Shown here: positions 1-6,279 of the stretch, piece after piece | How positions within the stretch are numbered: the stretch's first letter is position 1 | How the letters are laid out: the number at the start of each line of letters is the position of its first letter | NCBI GenBank assembly: GCA_902783935.1 | Contig: CACZTA010000277.1 | Location: 1-6,325, forward strand | Length of the DNA: 6,325 bases | Source of the DNA: an uncultured Lachnospiraceae bacterium | GTDB lineage: Bacteria > Bacillota > Clostridia > Lachnospirales > Lachnospiraceae | Reading direction: 5' to 3' | Position numbers and translations under genes: made by a program | Notes under the pieces: model-generated | Databases searched by the model: none | Told to the model about the DNA's origin: nothing | The model's input: the letters and a program-made list of their open reading frames with translations, nothing else

Positions 1-1
1 A

Positions 2-178
2 TCCGAAAAAGCGGGGATCCGCGGAAAAGAGATTACTCCTTTCCTGCTCGCCCGCGTCGCCGAACTGACCGGCGGCGACAGCCTCGCTTCCAATATCCGG
101 CTCGTCTTCAACAATGCGGCGCTTGCCGCGAAGACTGCCGTGTGTTACTCGGAAACGGATCCTTCAAACCTCGTGTAA
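2..178 (+). CDS. psuG: Pseudouridine-5'-phosphate glycosidase, C-terminal end (partial)
   Basis: The last 58 codons of a gene cut by the left edge; reading begins at base 2 and ends at TAA 176-178. The peptide contains GKEITPFLLARVAELTGG, then DSLASNIRLVFNNAALAA, which is the conserved C-terminal signature of the PsuG/YeiN family. Known family role: a cytosolic Mn-dependent C-glycosidase that splits pseudouridine 5'-phosphate into uracil and ribose 5-phosphate, normally paired with the kinase PsuK. The catalytic residues lie upstream, outside the window, so activity cannot be judged. The final dozen residues (ending ETDPSNLV) extend past the conserved helix and run over the end of the convergent cobT gene by 34 nt. 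The family assignment rests on the recalled signature and is strong although the fragment is short. Confidence 0.85.
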   Translation, partial: SEKAGIRGKEITPFLLARVAELTGGDSLASNIRLVFNNAALAAKTAVCYSETDPSNLV

Positions 179-1224
179 GCCTCTACGCCGATTCCCTCAA
201 ACCGGCTCCCGCGGTCGTAATATGCCATGCAGACATCCATAAGCGGCATGAGAAGGACACCGCCCGTTCCTTCTCCGAGCGCGAGGCCGGCGTCGACCGG
301 CGCCGTGAGCCCCAGCGCGTCCATGATCAGGGCGCCCATAGCCTCCGCCGGTCTGTGGGACGCAATGCACACATCCTTTGCGCCGGGAAACAGGCGCTCA
401 GCCGTAAGAACCGCCGCCAGCGTAATCAGGCCGTCGGCAACAACCGGGACATGTCTTTCCATACATGCCAGAATGGCACCGACCATTCCGGCTATGTCAA
501 AGCCGCCGAAAAGCGAAAGGACTTCCAGGGCATCTTCCGGATCAAAATCATACCGGGCCAGCCCTTCCCGGATCACCTCTTTTTTACGGGCCAGTCCTTC
601 ATCCGGCAGTCCGGCACCCCGTCCGGCCACAAGTGCGGGGTCTGTCTTCAGAAACGCACACCCCAGCGCAGTCGCCGTGGTCGTGTTGCCGATCCCCATC
701 TCACCGAGCAGGAGCAGCTCACAGCCCTCTTCGGCGAGCCTGGCCGCTTCACGCCGGCCTGTGTCTATCGCCGCAAGCGTCTCCTCCTCCGTCATGGCCG
801 GCTCTCTCAGAAAATCCCTCGTTCCATCCTTAATGCGCCGGAAGGCAATGCCGCTGACCGCCTCCCCCTTCATCCCGATATCGACCGGAAAGACAGCCAC
901 ACCGGCCTGCTCCGCCATCACACAGACAGTCGACCGGTTCTCTGCTATCGCCTCCGCCACGCTGTGCGTTACGGAAGCGTCAGACTGTGAGACACCTTCT
1001 TCCACGATGCCGTTGTCCGACAGGAACAGGAGAAGCGTCCTGTTTTTTACGGAGGGCCGGTCCGTCCGACGGATCCCGCCTATCTGCGCAGTTATCTTTT
1101 CAAACATGCCCAGGCCGTCCAGCGGTTTCGCCAGCGCATCCCAGCTCCGGAGAACTTTGCGGTAAACCGCCTCATCAACTGCCTTGAGGCCCATGCCGGC
1201 TTTTATCAATTCCTCTTTTGTCAT
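145..1224 (-). CDS. cobT: Nicotinate-nucleotide--dimethylbenzimidazole phosphoribosyltransferase
   Basis: 359 aa, a full-length CobT (the family is about 350 aa). It transfers the phosphoribosyl group of nicotinate mononucleotide to a lower-ligand base such as 5,6-dimethylbenzimidazole, giving alpha-ribazole phosphate for the cobalamin nucleotide loop; cytosolic. Visible motifs: LAKPLDGLGMFEKI (31-44), the conserved N-terminal PxGSLG-like region; LSDNGIVEEGVSQ (68-80); LLGEMGIGNTTTAT (172-185), whose Glu175 matches the active-site Glu174 of Salmonella CobT; GGFDIAGMVGA (240-250); SHRPAEAMG (289-297); and LALGEGTGG (314-322), whose Glu318 matches the catalytic base Glu317. The ATG at 1224 has AGGAGG at 1235-1230, five bases upstream. 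It is the last gene of the helicase-mntP-cobT unit, 9 nt after mntP. No other cobalamin gene is in the window, so whether it serves de novo synthesis or salvage cannot be told. No terminator was found after it; its end overlaps psuG. Confidence 0.96.
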   Translation of the reverse strand: MTKEELIKAGMGLKAVDEAVYRKVLRSWDALAKPLDGLGMFEKITAQIGGIRRTDRPSVKNRTLLLFLSDNGIVEEGVSQSDASVTHSVAEAIAENRSTVCVMAEQAGVAVFPVDIGMKGEAVSGIAFRRIKDGTRDFLREPAMTEEETLAAIDTGRREAARLAEEGCELLLLGEMGIGNTTTATALGCAFLKTDPALVAGRGAGLPDEGLARKKEVIREGLARYDFDPEDALEVLSLFGGFDIAGMVGAILACMERHVPVVADGLITLAAVLTAERLFPGAKDVCIASHRPAEAMGALIMDALGLTAPVDAGLALGEGTGGVLLMPLMDVCMAYYDRGSRFEGIGVEAYTRFEGSVSE

Positions 1225-1229
1225 TTCTT

Positions 1230-1235
1230 CCTCCT
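1230..1235 (-). promoter_or_regulatory. cobT ribosome binding site overlapping the mntP stop codon
   Basis: On the - strand the sequence reads TTTTTAGGAGGAAGAAATG. The TAG that ends mntP (1236-1234) shares bases with a perfect AGGAGG Shine-Dalgarno for cobT. A ribosome terminating on mntP therefore sits on the cobT initiation site, which suggests translational coupling. The overlap is seen directly; the coupling is inferred. Confidence 0.8.
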
Positions 1236-1803
1236 AAAAAGGAAACTGCACAAGCCCCAGATGTTCCAGAAGAATCTTCAGGCCGATCAGGATCAGGATA
1301 ACGCCCCCCGCCAGTTCCGCGCGGGATTTATAGCGTGACCCGAATACGCTGCCGGCATAAGTACCAGCGGCAGAGAGAATGAACGTCGTGGCGCCGATCA
1401 GCCCGCAGGCCGGCAGGATGCGGACCTTCAGAAAGGCAAAGGTCACGCCGACTGCGAGCGCGTCTATGCTCGTCGCAACCGCCAGAAGCAGCATGGTCCT
1501 GACACCGAAATCGTCATTCTGCTCCTCCTCATCCCCGCGGGATTCCCGGATCATCCCGGCTCCGATCACGGAGAGCAGGACGAAAGCGACCCAGTGGTCC
1601 ACGCTCTCAATATACACTTCAAACCTGACGCCGAGCAGCCAGCCGGTCAGCGGCATAAGCGCCTGAAAGCCGCCGAAATAGAGGCCGGCCAGCAGAGCGT
1701 GTTTCCATTCCAGTTTCCTGACGCTCAGCCCCTTGCAGACTGACACGGCAAATGCATCCATGCTGAGCCCGACGGCGATCAGGAACAGTTCAATCATACT
1801 CAT
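1234..1803 (-). CDS. mntP: Manganese efflux pump MntP (DUF204 family)
   Basis: 189 aa, the usual MntP length. Integral membrane protein expected to export Mn(II). Six hydrophobic segments are apparent, roughly 3-22, 36-58, 70-86, 102-125, 131-153 and 163-180, arranged as two three-helix repeats. Each repeat starts with the family's conserved acidic motif: [12 protein letters not shown] (14-25) with Asp16, and [13 protein letters not shown] (112-124) with Asp114, the pair implicated in transport in E. coli MntP. A charged loop ([12 protein letters not shown], 87-98) separates the halves. The ATG at 1803 lies 12 nt after the helicase stop and has only a weak GGGA at 1814-1811, so translation probably relies on coupling to the helicase; the in-frame ATG at 1797 is a less likely start. 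There is no manganese (yybP-ykoY type) riboswitch just upstream, so any Mn control must act at an operon promoter. Confidence 0.94.
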   Translation of the reverse strand: MSMIELFLIAVGLSMDAFAVSVCKGLSVRKLEWKHALLAGLYFGGFQALMPLTGWLLGVRFEVYIESVDHWVAFVLLSVIGAGMIRESRGDEEEQNDDFGVRTMLLLAVATSIDALAVGVTFAFLKVRILPACGLIGATTFILSAAGTYAGSVFGSRYKSRAELAGGVILILIGLKILLEHLGLVQFPF

Positions 1804-1815
1804 ATCATTATCCCG

Positions 1816-4047
1816 TTATTTTTCCATCCACGTGAGCACCCGCTGCTTCATCCCCTCCGGATCGAGGACACCGCATGCAAACCCCTTGCGGACAAGTTCT
1901 TCCGGTACAAATTCGTCATATTTTTCAAAAACCGGCACTTCTTCCGGATAGACGAGTTCCATGGGATCAAGTTCTTTTTCCGCCTCCTCACAGAGGATCC
2001 CGTAAAACTCCGCTTCATTCGTCTCCATGGTGAACTGCATATAATACGGACGCGAGGAACTGAGCCCCTTCAGCCCGAGCCGCCTTCCGCACCGGATTTT
2101 CAGAAACCGCTCCAGTGCCAGAAATGCGTAACTGCCGAGCCACGGAAACAACGCCCACATTTTACCGCCCAGATGAACCAGCGGCTTCCCGGACATCCCT
2201 GATTTTACAAAAACTTCCCTTGCATCAGCCAGCCGGCAGACCGCATGGGGCATCAGATAAGGATATTGTGTGTCTTCCGCGAGCACCCTGTGCATGCGTT
2301 CAAGGATACGGGTGTGGATGTCGCCTGCCACATCCCCGAAATAGGCAGGAATATTTCCCTTGACAAGAGTACAGTATACATCGCGGCGCCTGTGGTCGAC
2401 TTCCTCCACAACCCATACCCTGCCGGCAATCGCGATCTTGTCCCCGACAGGCGGCGGCTTGACGATCGTGCCGAGCTGTTCTGCGCCGGCATGAACGGTA
2501 TACTCGATATTTTCCTGAAATACCGCATAGAATTTATAATTGTTCACGACCCGCTCCCCGGCCAGTCCGACGATCAGCCCGCCGTTTTCAGTCCGGTTCA
2601 CGTGGTCAATTTCAATAAGATGCCGCAGAAGGATCCTGAAATCATCCTGCGTGATGTTCCGGAAACAGTTCAGCGTCAGAATACGGGACGCCAGTTCTCC
2701 CGGCGTCATCTCCCCGCAGGAAGCGAGCGTGCTCATGGTCTGGTGGTAGAGAAGGCTGTACGGCAGACGGTCCGTGCGCGGGGGCTCCACGAAACGCTCC
2801 TCAATATAAAGCTGCACAAGCGCAATTCCCTGTACCAGGTACCAGGGGATGCTGTCCGGCAGCATTGCCCTCGCTTCCTGATGCTCCTCCCTCATGACAA
2901 ACCACATTTCCGACGGATCTCCGCGCCGCCCGGTCCTTCCCATGCGCTGCAGGAAGCCGGATACGGTAAACGGCGCGTCGATATGAAACGCCCGCTCAAG
3001 CCGGCCTATATCGATGCCCAGCTCAAGCGTGGCCGTCGCGCAGACCGACATGAGCGAATCATCATCCTTCATCTCATCCTCCGCACTTTCTCTGTATGAT
3101 GCAGAGAGGTTTCCGTGATGGATAAGAAAACGGTCCTGCTCATGGTTTGCCTCGCAATACTGCCTGAGCGTCTGGCAGACCAACTCGCATTCTTCCCTCG
3201 AATTGGTAAAGATGAGGCACTTTTTCCCCCGTGTGTGCTCAAAAATATAGCCAAGCCCGGGATCGGCCGCTGCCGGTGCGTTGTCTGACGGAGGTTCCTG
3301 CACCGGTGTCCCTGCTCCGGCTTCTTTTCCTTCATCCGCCTGCGGATCAGAATTATAAAAGTGTTCCATGGACAGGCGCCAGACCTCCCTGCCGCCGTCA
3401 AACGCCGGAATGACAGTTCCCCTGCCGCTTCCGGCCGCAAGAAACTGTCCCGCTTCCTGCGGATTCCCGATCGTGGCGGAGAGACCGATCCTTCTCGGAC
3501 TGCAGCCCGCTGCCCGGCACAGCCGTTCAATCAGGCAGAATGTCTGGAGTCCCCGGTCAGCCCGCAGAAGCGAATGAATTTCGTCGATGACAATAAAACG
3601 CAGATCCCCGAACAGGGACGGAATCTCCATGTGTTTATTGATCAGGAGTGATTCCAGGGATTCCGGCGTGATCTGCAGAATTCCGGACGGTTTCTTCAGC
3701 AGCTTCCGTTTTTTCGACTGCGCCGCGTCGCCATGCCATCTGGTTACCGCAATCCCTTCCTCCTCACACAGTTCATTCAGGCGCCCGAACTGGTCATTAA
3801 TCAGTGCCTTCAGAGGGGCAATATACAACACACCGACTGTTTTCGACGGATTTTCATTGAGGAGGGTCAGGATCGGGAAAAACGCCGCCTCCGTCTTGCC
3901 GGATGCGGTAGACGCCGTCAGGAGGACATTCTGGTCCGTACAGAAAATAGCTTCCCCTGCCGCATTCTGGATGCCGCGCAGAGTCTGCCATCCGGAGCGA
4001 TAGATATAATCCTGTATAAAATAGGCGTAACGCTCAAAAACATCCAT
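1816..4047 (-). CDS. Lhr-like DEAD/DEAH-box (SF2) helicase
   Basis: 743 aa, about the size of the Lhr core and far shorter than full E. coli Lhr (about 1500 aa). ATP-dependent nucleic-acid helicase. RecA-like domain 1: motif I STASGKTEA (46-54, Lys51), Ia APLKALIND (77-85), Ib ITPESL (126-131), motif II DEIH (155-158), motif III SATIGN (190-195). A Pro/Ala/Glu-rich stretch (233-264) links to RecA-like domain 2: motif IV LIFTNSR (278-284), motif V TATLELGIDIG (338-348), motif VI QRMGRTGRRG (367-376). Residues about 400-500 fit the Lhr winged-helix region. Residues about 500-600 (FYAVFQENIEYTV, PPPVGDKIAIAGR, VDHRRRDVY) resemble the Lhr beta-rich domain. All motifs are intact, so it is probably active. 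The ATG at 4047 has GAGGG at 4059-4055, seven bases upstream. Known Lhr proteins act in DNA repair, but the role of this short bacterial type is not established. mntP follows after 12 nt. Confidence 0.9.
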   Translation of the reverse strand: MDVFERYAYFIQDYIYRSGWQTLRGIQNAAGEAIFCTDQNVLLTASTASGKTEAAFFPILTLLNENPSKTVGVLYIAPLKALINDQFGRLNELCEEEGIAVTRWHGDAAQSKKRKLLKKPSGILQITPESLESLLINKHMEIPSLFGDLRFIVIDEIHSLLRADRGLQTFCLIERLCRAAGCSPRRIGLSATIGNPQEAGQFLAAGSGRGTVIPAFDGGREVWRLSMEHFYNSDPQADEGKEAGAGTPVQEPPSDNAPAAADPGLGYIFEHTRGKKCLIFTNSREECELVCQTLRQYCEANHEQDRFLIHHGNLSASYRESAEDEMKDDDSLMSVCATATLELGIDIGRLERAFHIDAPFTVSGFLQRMGRTGRRGDPSEMWFVMREEHQEARAMLPDSIPWYLVQGIALVQLYIEERFVEPPRTDRLPYSLLYHQTMSTLASCGEMTPGELASRILTLNCFRNITQDDFRILLRHLIEIDHVNRTENGGLIVGLAGERVVNNYKFYAVFQENIEYTVHAGAEQLGTIVKPPPVGDKIAIAGRVWVVEEVDHRRRDVYCTLVKGNIPAYFGDVAGDIHTRILERMHRVLAEDTQYPYLMPHAVCRLADAREVFVKSGMSGKPLVHLGGKMWALFPWLGSYAFLALERFLKIRCGRRLGLKGLSSSRPYYMQFTMETNEAEFYGILCEEAEKELDPMELVYPEEVPVFEKYDEFVPEELVRKGFACGVLDPEGMKQRVLTWMEK

Positions 4048-4057
4048 GTCTCTGCCC

Positions 4058-4076
4058 TCATAATTCCGAATTATGA
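4058..4076. promoter_or_regulatory. Perfect 19-bp palindrome upstream of the helicase gene (possible operator)
   Basis: TCATAATTCCGAATTATGA: two 9-bp arms around one central base, ending 11 bases before the helicase ATG. The left-hand bases 4058-4059 belong to its GAGGG ribosome binding site. It is AT-rich and resembles a dimeric repressor site more than an RNA hairpin; in RNA it could form only an 8-bp A-U stem with a three-base loop. It lies just after the terminator of the upstream operon, where the helicase operon promoter must be. It is not a standard 7-1-7 Fur, PerR or Zur box. No convincing -35/-10 pair was found; CATAAT within the palindrome is a possible -10, with a poor -35. Confidence 0.4.
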
Positions 4077-4092
4077 TTTAGATTTTAACACG

Positions 4093-4123
4093 AAAAAGCC
4101 GGTCAGGCATCACCTGACCGGCT
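4093..4123 (-). terminator. Rho-independent terminator of the iolG-iolI operon
   Basis: On the - strand an 11-bp perfect stem (AGCCGGTCAGG / CCTGACCGGCT, + strand arms 4097-4107 and 4113-4123) encloses a five-base loop and runs into a short T tract (4097-4093) followed by CG. It begins 24 nt past the iolI stop codon. On the + strand the stem is followed by GTAAATT, so it should work in one direction only. It separates the inositol operon from the helicase operon. Confidence 0.9.
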
Positions 4124-4147
4124 GTAAATTCGATTCGCAATACTGTT

Positions 4148-5014
4148 TTACCAGTATTTCTCCACATGAGCTCTTGTGCGCTCAGCAGCAGTCTTAATGT
4201 TTTCCTCATTCGTAAGCTCGTAATAAGCGGGGCGGAAAACTTCCATCGTGCACACATCGCCTTCAAAACCGATATTCTTCAGCGCATCTGCAAAACGCTT
4301 GTGATCGAGGCAGTCACCCGGCTCTTCCGGCCACAGGCGGACTTCATCCGTGTTATAGGCAGCACCGCAGGGCATGTTCTCCGTGCCGTTCAGATGCCAT
4401 ACGAAAATCTTCTTTCCGTCAGCCTTCTCAAGCGCTTCAAAAGAAGAAGCCATGCCGTGGAAATGATACTGGTCAAGCGTGATGCCGACATAGGGTGAAC
4501 CGACTTCCTGAACGATTCTGTATGCATCTTCGAAACGGTTGATCGTCATGGTCGGTGCGCCGATAAACTCGATGGAGAGTTTAATTCCGTGCGGCTCAGT
4601 CTTTTTGACCATTTCCCTGAGGACAGCGACAGCATCCTCGCGGATCTCGTCAAGCGTTGCTTTTCTCTTGATATCCATGGACGGAACAACGACGATCATC
4701 TTGCAGTTCAGCTTGTCGCAGATTTCGATAATCTTGTCAAGCTCTGCCATCACGGCGTCCTTTTCTTCCTGAGTTTCCTTCATGTTGAAGAAGATCAGCG
4801 CGTTGTAGGACAGCATTCTCAGTTTATGAGCGGGATCGGCAAACCATGCAGCCAGATCATCGATCGTATATTTTCCTGCAGCAATTTCCCTGTCGAGGCA
4901 CTCTGACTGGATATCGATATAATCGACGCCATACTTTTCGCAGAGGTTCAGGTCTTCAAGGACGCTGTGATCTTTACAGAAACGGTTGCAGCCTTCATTA
5001 AATCCAATCTTCAT
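4148..5014 (-). CDS. iolI: IolI-like keto-inositol isomerase (xylose-isomerase-like TIM barrel)
   Basis: 288 aa. Member of the endonuclease IV / xylose-isomerase-like TIM-barrel family, closest in my recall to Bacillus subtilis IolI, which isomerises 2-keto-myo-inositol to 1-keto-D-chiro-inositol. Shared features: start MKIGFNE, LCEKYGVDYIDI (24-35), NALIFFN (71-77), KMIVVVPS (105-112), ITLDQYHFHGMASS (178-191), ADGKKIFVWH (198-207), FRPAYYELTNEE (260-271). The four metal ligands of IolI are preserved as Glu149, Asp181, His207 and Glu258, with matching spacing between the first three. The stretch after His207 (LNGTENMPCGAAYNTDE, then WPEEPGDCLDH) departs from the Bacillus HIDDTED/WPGQG pattern and is about five residues longer, so the substrate may differ. 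I chose ATG 5014 over TTG 5038 and ATG 5029 because the family begins MKIGFNE and a GGGAGAGAGG sequence sits just upstream. It follows iolG by 51 nt and ends at a strong terminator. Confidence 0.82.
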   Translation of the reverse strand: MKIGFNEGCNRFCKDHSVLEDLNLCEKYGVDYIDIQSECLDREIAAGKYTIDDLAAWFADPAHKLRMLSYNALIFFNMKETQEEKDAVMAELDKIIEICDKLNCKMIVVVPSMDIKRKATLDEIREDAVAVLREMVKKTEPHGIKLSIEFIGAPTMTINRFEDAYRIVQEVGSPYVGITLDQYHFHGMASSFEALEKADGKKIFVWHLNGTENMPCGAAYNTDEVRLWPEEPGDCLDHKRFADALKNIGFEGDVCTMEVFRPAYYELTNEENIKTAAERTRAHVEKYW

Positions 5015-5017
5015 TAT

Positions 5018-5027
5018 CCTCTCTCCC
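5018..5027 (-). promoter_or_regulatory. iolI ribosome binding site that decides the start
   Basis: Purine-rich GGGAGAGAGG on the - strand. Its GGGAG part is 8 bases, and its last AGG 3 bases, from ATG 5014. The in-frame ATG at 5029 overlaps this site and has its own AAAGGA almost touching the codon, which is too close for efficient use. This supports ATG 5014. Confidence 0.65.
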
Positions 5028-5065
5028 ATTCCTTTCAAACTAAACTGTAGCCGGAGTGAACTGTC

Positions 5066-6073
5066 TTATTTGTAGAATTCAGGTGTGCCGCCTGTCACGA
5101 CCTTCTCAACCTTGCCGGATTTCTGAGAAGCGACCAGTGCGTCGGCTGTCAGAGCTGCTGTGTAGCCGTCCCATGCGGAGGAGCCGCCTGTGGTGCCTTC
5201 CAGTACATGGTCAACCCAGTCCTGAAGCTCGACATCGTAAGAATCGATAAACCGGAGGATCCAGTTCTTCTCGATCGCGGTAGAGACTTCAAAATTGCTG
5301 CGGATCGTCGGGAATGACGGGCACGGCAGATTGATGACGCCTTCTTCGCAGACAACTTCACAGTTGATGTCATAACCGAACTTGCAGTTGACATTGACTT
5401 CGATCATGACAACGATACCGCTCTTTGTGCGGAGCATCATGACCTGGGGATCTCTGAGGCCTTCATGGGCATTCTTTGTGTTCTTCGGGAACAGAACCTG
5501 TCCCTCTTCCCACTCTTCTCCGCCGAGAAGCCACGGAAGAACATCGATTTCATGAATCGCCGTATCCGTAACAGCCATCTCTGTCGTATAGCTGTCATCA
5601 ACACCCTCTGCTCTGTGCGTGCACTTCACGATCAGCGGAGCGCCGTATTTTCCGGAGCTGATGGCTTCGCGAACCTGGTTGTAGCCGCGGTCATAGCGTC
5701 TCATAAAACCAACCTGGACAAGATGTTTTCCGGAAGCGATTTCGGCATCGACGATTTCCTTGCAGTCTGCAGCTGTTGTCGTGAGCGGCTTCTCGGTGAA
5801 AACCGGCTTTCCGGCTTTAATCGCAGCAAGGATCGGTCCCTTATGGAACTGGCCCGGGGTCGTGACAACAACCGCGTCCACATCAGCGTCTGCTACAAGC
5901 TGTTCATAATCAGAGTAAACCTTTACATCGCCGATCATGGCAGAAGCAGCTTTTGCAGATTCTTCAAAAACATCACAGACAGCAGTCACTTCGCATCCGC
6001 GAATCTTGTACTGAAGGCGCTTCGCGTGTTCCTTGCCGATCATACCGCAGCCGACGATACCAACTTTAAGCAT
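5066..6073 (-). CDS. iolG: Inositol 2-dehydrogenase (Gfo/Idh/MocA family)
   Basis: 335 aa (B. subtilis IolG is 344). NAD-dependent oxidation of myo-inositol to 2-keto-myo-inositol; homologues also act on D-chiro-inositol. Rossmann domain: KVGIVGCGMIGKEHAKRL (3-20) with GxGxxG-type loop; beta-2 ends AVCDVFEE (31-38), where Asp34 favours NAD over NADP. Catalytic residues match IolG: Lys95 in FTEKPLTTT (92-100), and Asp170 and His174 in TDTAIHEIDVLPWL (169-182), equivalent to Lys97, Asp172 and His176 in the Bacillus enzyme. Other near-identical stretches: HLVQVGFMRRYDRGY (117-131), VNCKFGYDINCEVV (228-241), SSAWDGYTAALTADA (298-312), with PEFY at the C-terminus. The ATG at 6073 has AGGAGG at 6087-6082, eight bases upstream. 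First gene of a two-gene operon, driven by the promoter near 6190. The wider family includes other sugar oxidoreductases, but similarity to IolG is strong throughout. Confidence 0.9.
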   Translation of the reverse strand: MLKVGIVGCGMIGKEHAKRLQYKIRGCEVTAVCDVFEESAKAASAMIGDVKVYSDYEQLVADADVDAVVVTTPGQFHKGPILAAIKAGKPVFTEKPLTTTAADCKEIVDAEIASGKHLVQVGFMRRYDRGYNQVREAISSGKYGAPLIVKCTHRAEGVDDSYTTEMAVTDTAIHEIDVLPWLLGGEEWEEGQVLFPKNTKNAHEGLRDPQVMMLRTKSGIVVMIEVNVNCKFGYDINCEVVCEEGVINLPCPSFPTIRSNFEVSTAIEKNWILRFIDSYDVELQDWVDHVLEGTTGGSSAWDGYTAALTADALVASQKSGKVEKVVTGGTPEFYK

Positions 6074-6140
6074 TTTCCGTTCCTCCTGACAGAATTAATA
6101 TACATCTTGTTACATGTGATTTCAGATAATCCTTTTTTAC

Positions 6141-6176
6141 GGATAAGCTCCTTTTCGGAATGCGGATGTCTTATCC
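6141..6176 (-). other. Potential hairpin in the iolG leader
   Basis: In the - strand transcript, GGATAAG (6176-6170) can pair with CTTATCC (6147-6141), a perfect 7-bp stem enclosing 22 nt. Inside, TTCC and GGAG can form a small extra stem around GAAAA. It lies within the ~107-nt leader between the predicted start of transcription and the iolG ribosome binding site. No T tract follows, so it is not a simple terminator, and it matches no riboswitch I recognise. Confidence 0.35.
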
Positions 6177-6179
6177 TTG

Positions 6180-6245
6180 TAATTGTGATTATACCAGTGC
6201 GTGCGCGTGAACGCAACTGGCAGATTAACCGAATTATCACAATTA
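6180..6245. promoter_or_regulatory. Inverted repeat flanking the iolG promoter (candidate operator pair)
   Basis: The 13-mer TAATTGTGATTAT at 6180-6192 recurs inverted at 6233-6245, where the reverse complement is TAATTGTGATAAT; 12 of 13 bases match. One arm covers the -10 and start point, the other lies upstream of the -35; their centres are 53 bp apart, close to five helical turns. A further TTGTGA core lies at 6264-6259. This placement suits binding of one regulator at two or more sites, perhaps with DNA looping. No regulator gene is identified in the window. Confidence 0.5.
6188..6216 (-). promoter_or_regulatory. Sigma-A type promoter of iolG-iolI (extended -10)
   Basis: On the - strand: -35 TTGCGT (6216-6211), a 17-bp spacer, and a consensus TATAAT (6193-6188) preceded by TGG, forming an extended -10. 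Transcription should start near 6181, giving a leader of about 107 nt before iolG. The -35 matches only the TTG of the consensus, which fits a promoter needing an activator or relying on the extended -10. A perfect -10 with ideal spacing makes this the most convincing promoter in the window. Confidence 0.75.
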
Positions 6246-6258
6246 TTTTTATGCTATT

Positions 6259-6264
6259 TCACAA
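6259..6264 (-). promoter_or_regulatory. Third TTGTGA half-site upstream of iolG
   Basis: The - strand sequence TATTGTGAA contains the same TTGTGA core as the inverted repeat and has the same orientation as the copy at 6242-6237, 22 bp away, about two helical turns. Tandem half-sites two turns apart are typical of AraC-family activators; that link is inference. Confidence 0.35.
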
Positions 6265-6279
6265 TAATCCCTGCCTTGC

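Noticed and set aside
116..129. GCGGC/GCCGC hairpin as a terminator for cobT
   Set aside because: Only a 5-bp stem inside psuG coding sequence, with no T tract on the - strand; more likely codon-driven coincidence.
142..1165. Long + strand open frames opposite cobT
   Set aside because: They lie wholly antisense to a cobT with every family motif, encode Arg/Ser/Pro-rich peptides with no recognisable domain, and are explained by GC-rich codon bias.
1804..1830. Manganese riboswitch ahead of mntP
   Set aside because: Only 12 nt separate the helicase stop from the mntP start, so there is no room for a yybP-ykoY element.
2245..3099. A 284-codon + strand open frame opposite the helicase
   Set aside because: Antisense to conserved helicase sequence, no ribosome binding site noticed, no family resemblance.
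1816..4047. Helicase as part of a phage-defence island
   Set aside because: Lhr-like helicases do occur in defence systems, but the neighbours here are metabolic and no nuclease, methylase or other effector is present.
4058..4076. Fur, PerR or Zur box
   Set aside because: The palindrome is 9-1-9 and keeps arms like TCATAAT/ATTATGA five bases apart, whereas these regulators use a 7-1-7 pattern with one central base.
6180..6245. Classical CRP site (TGTGA-N6-TCACA)
   Set aside because: The half-sites contain TGTGA, but no two are inverted at six-base spacing, and cAMP-CRP control is not expected in Clostridia.
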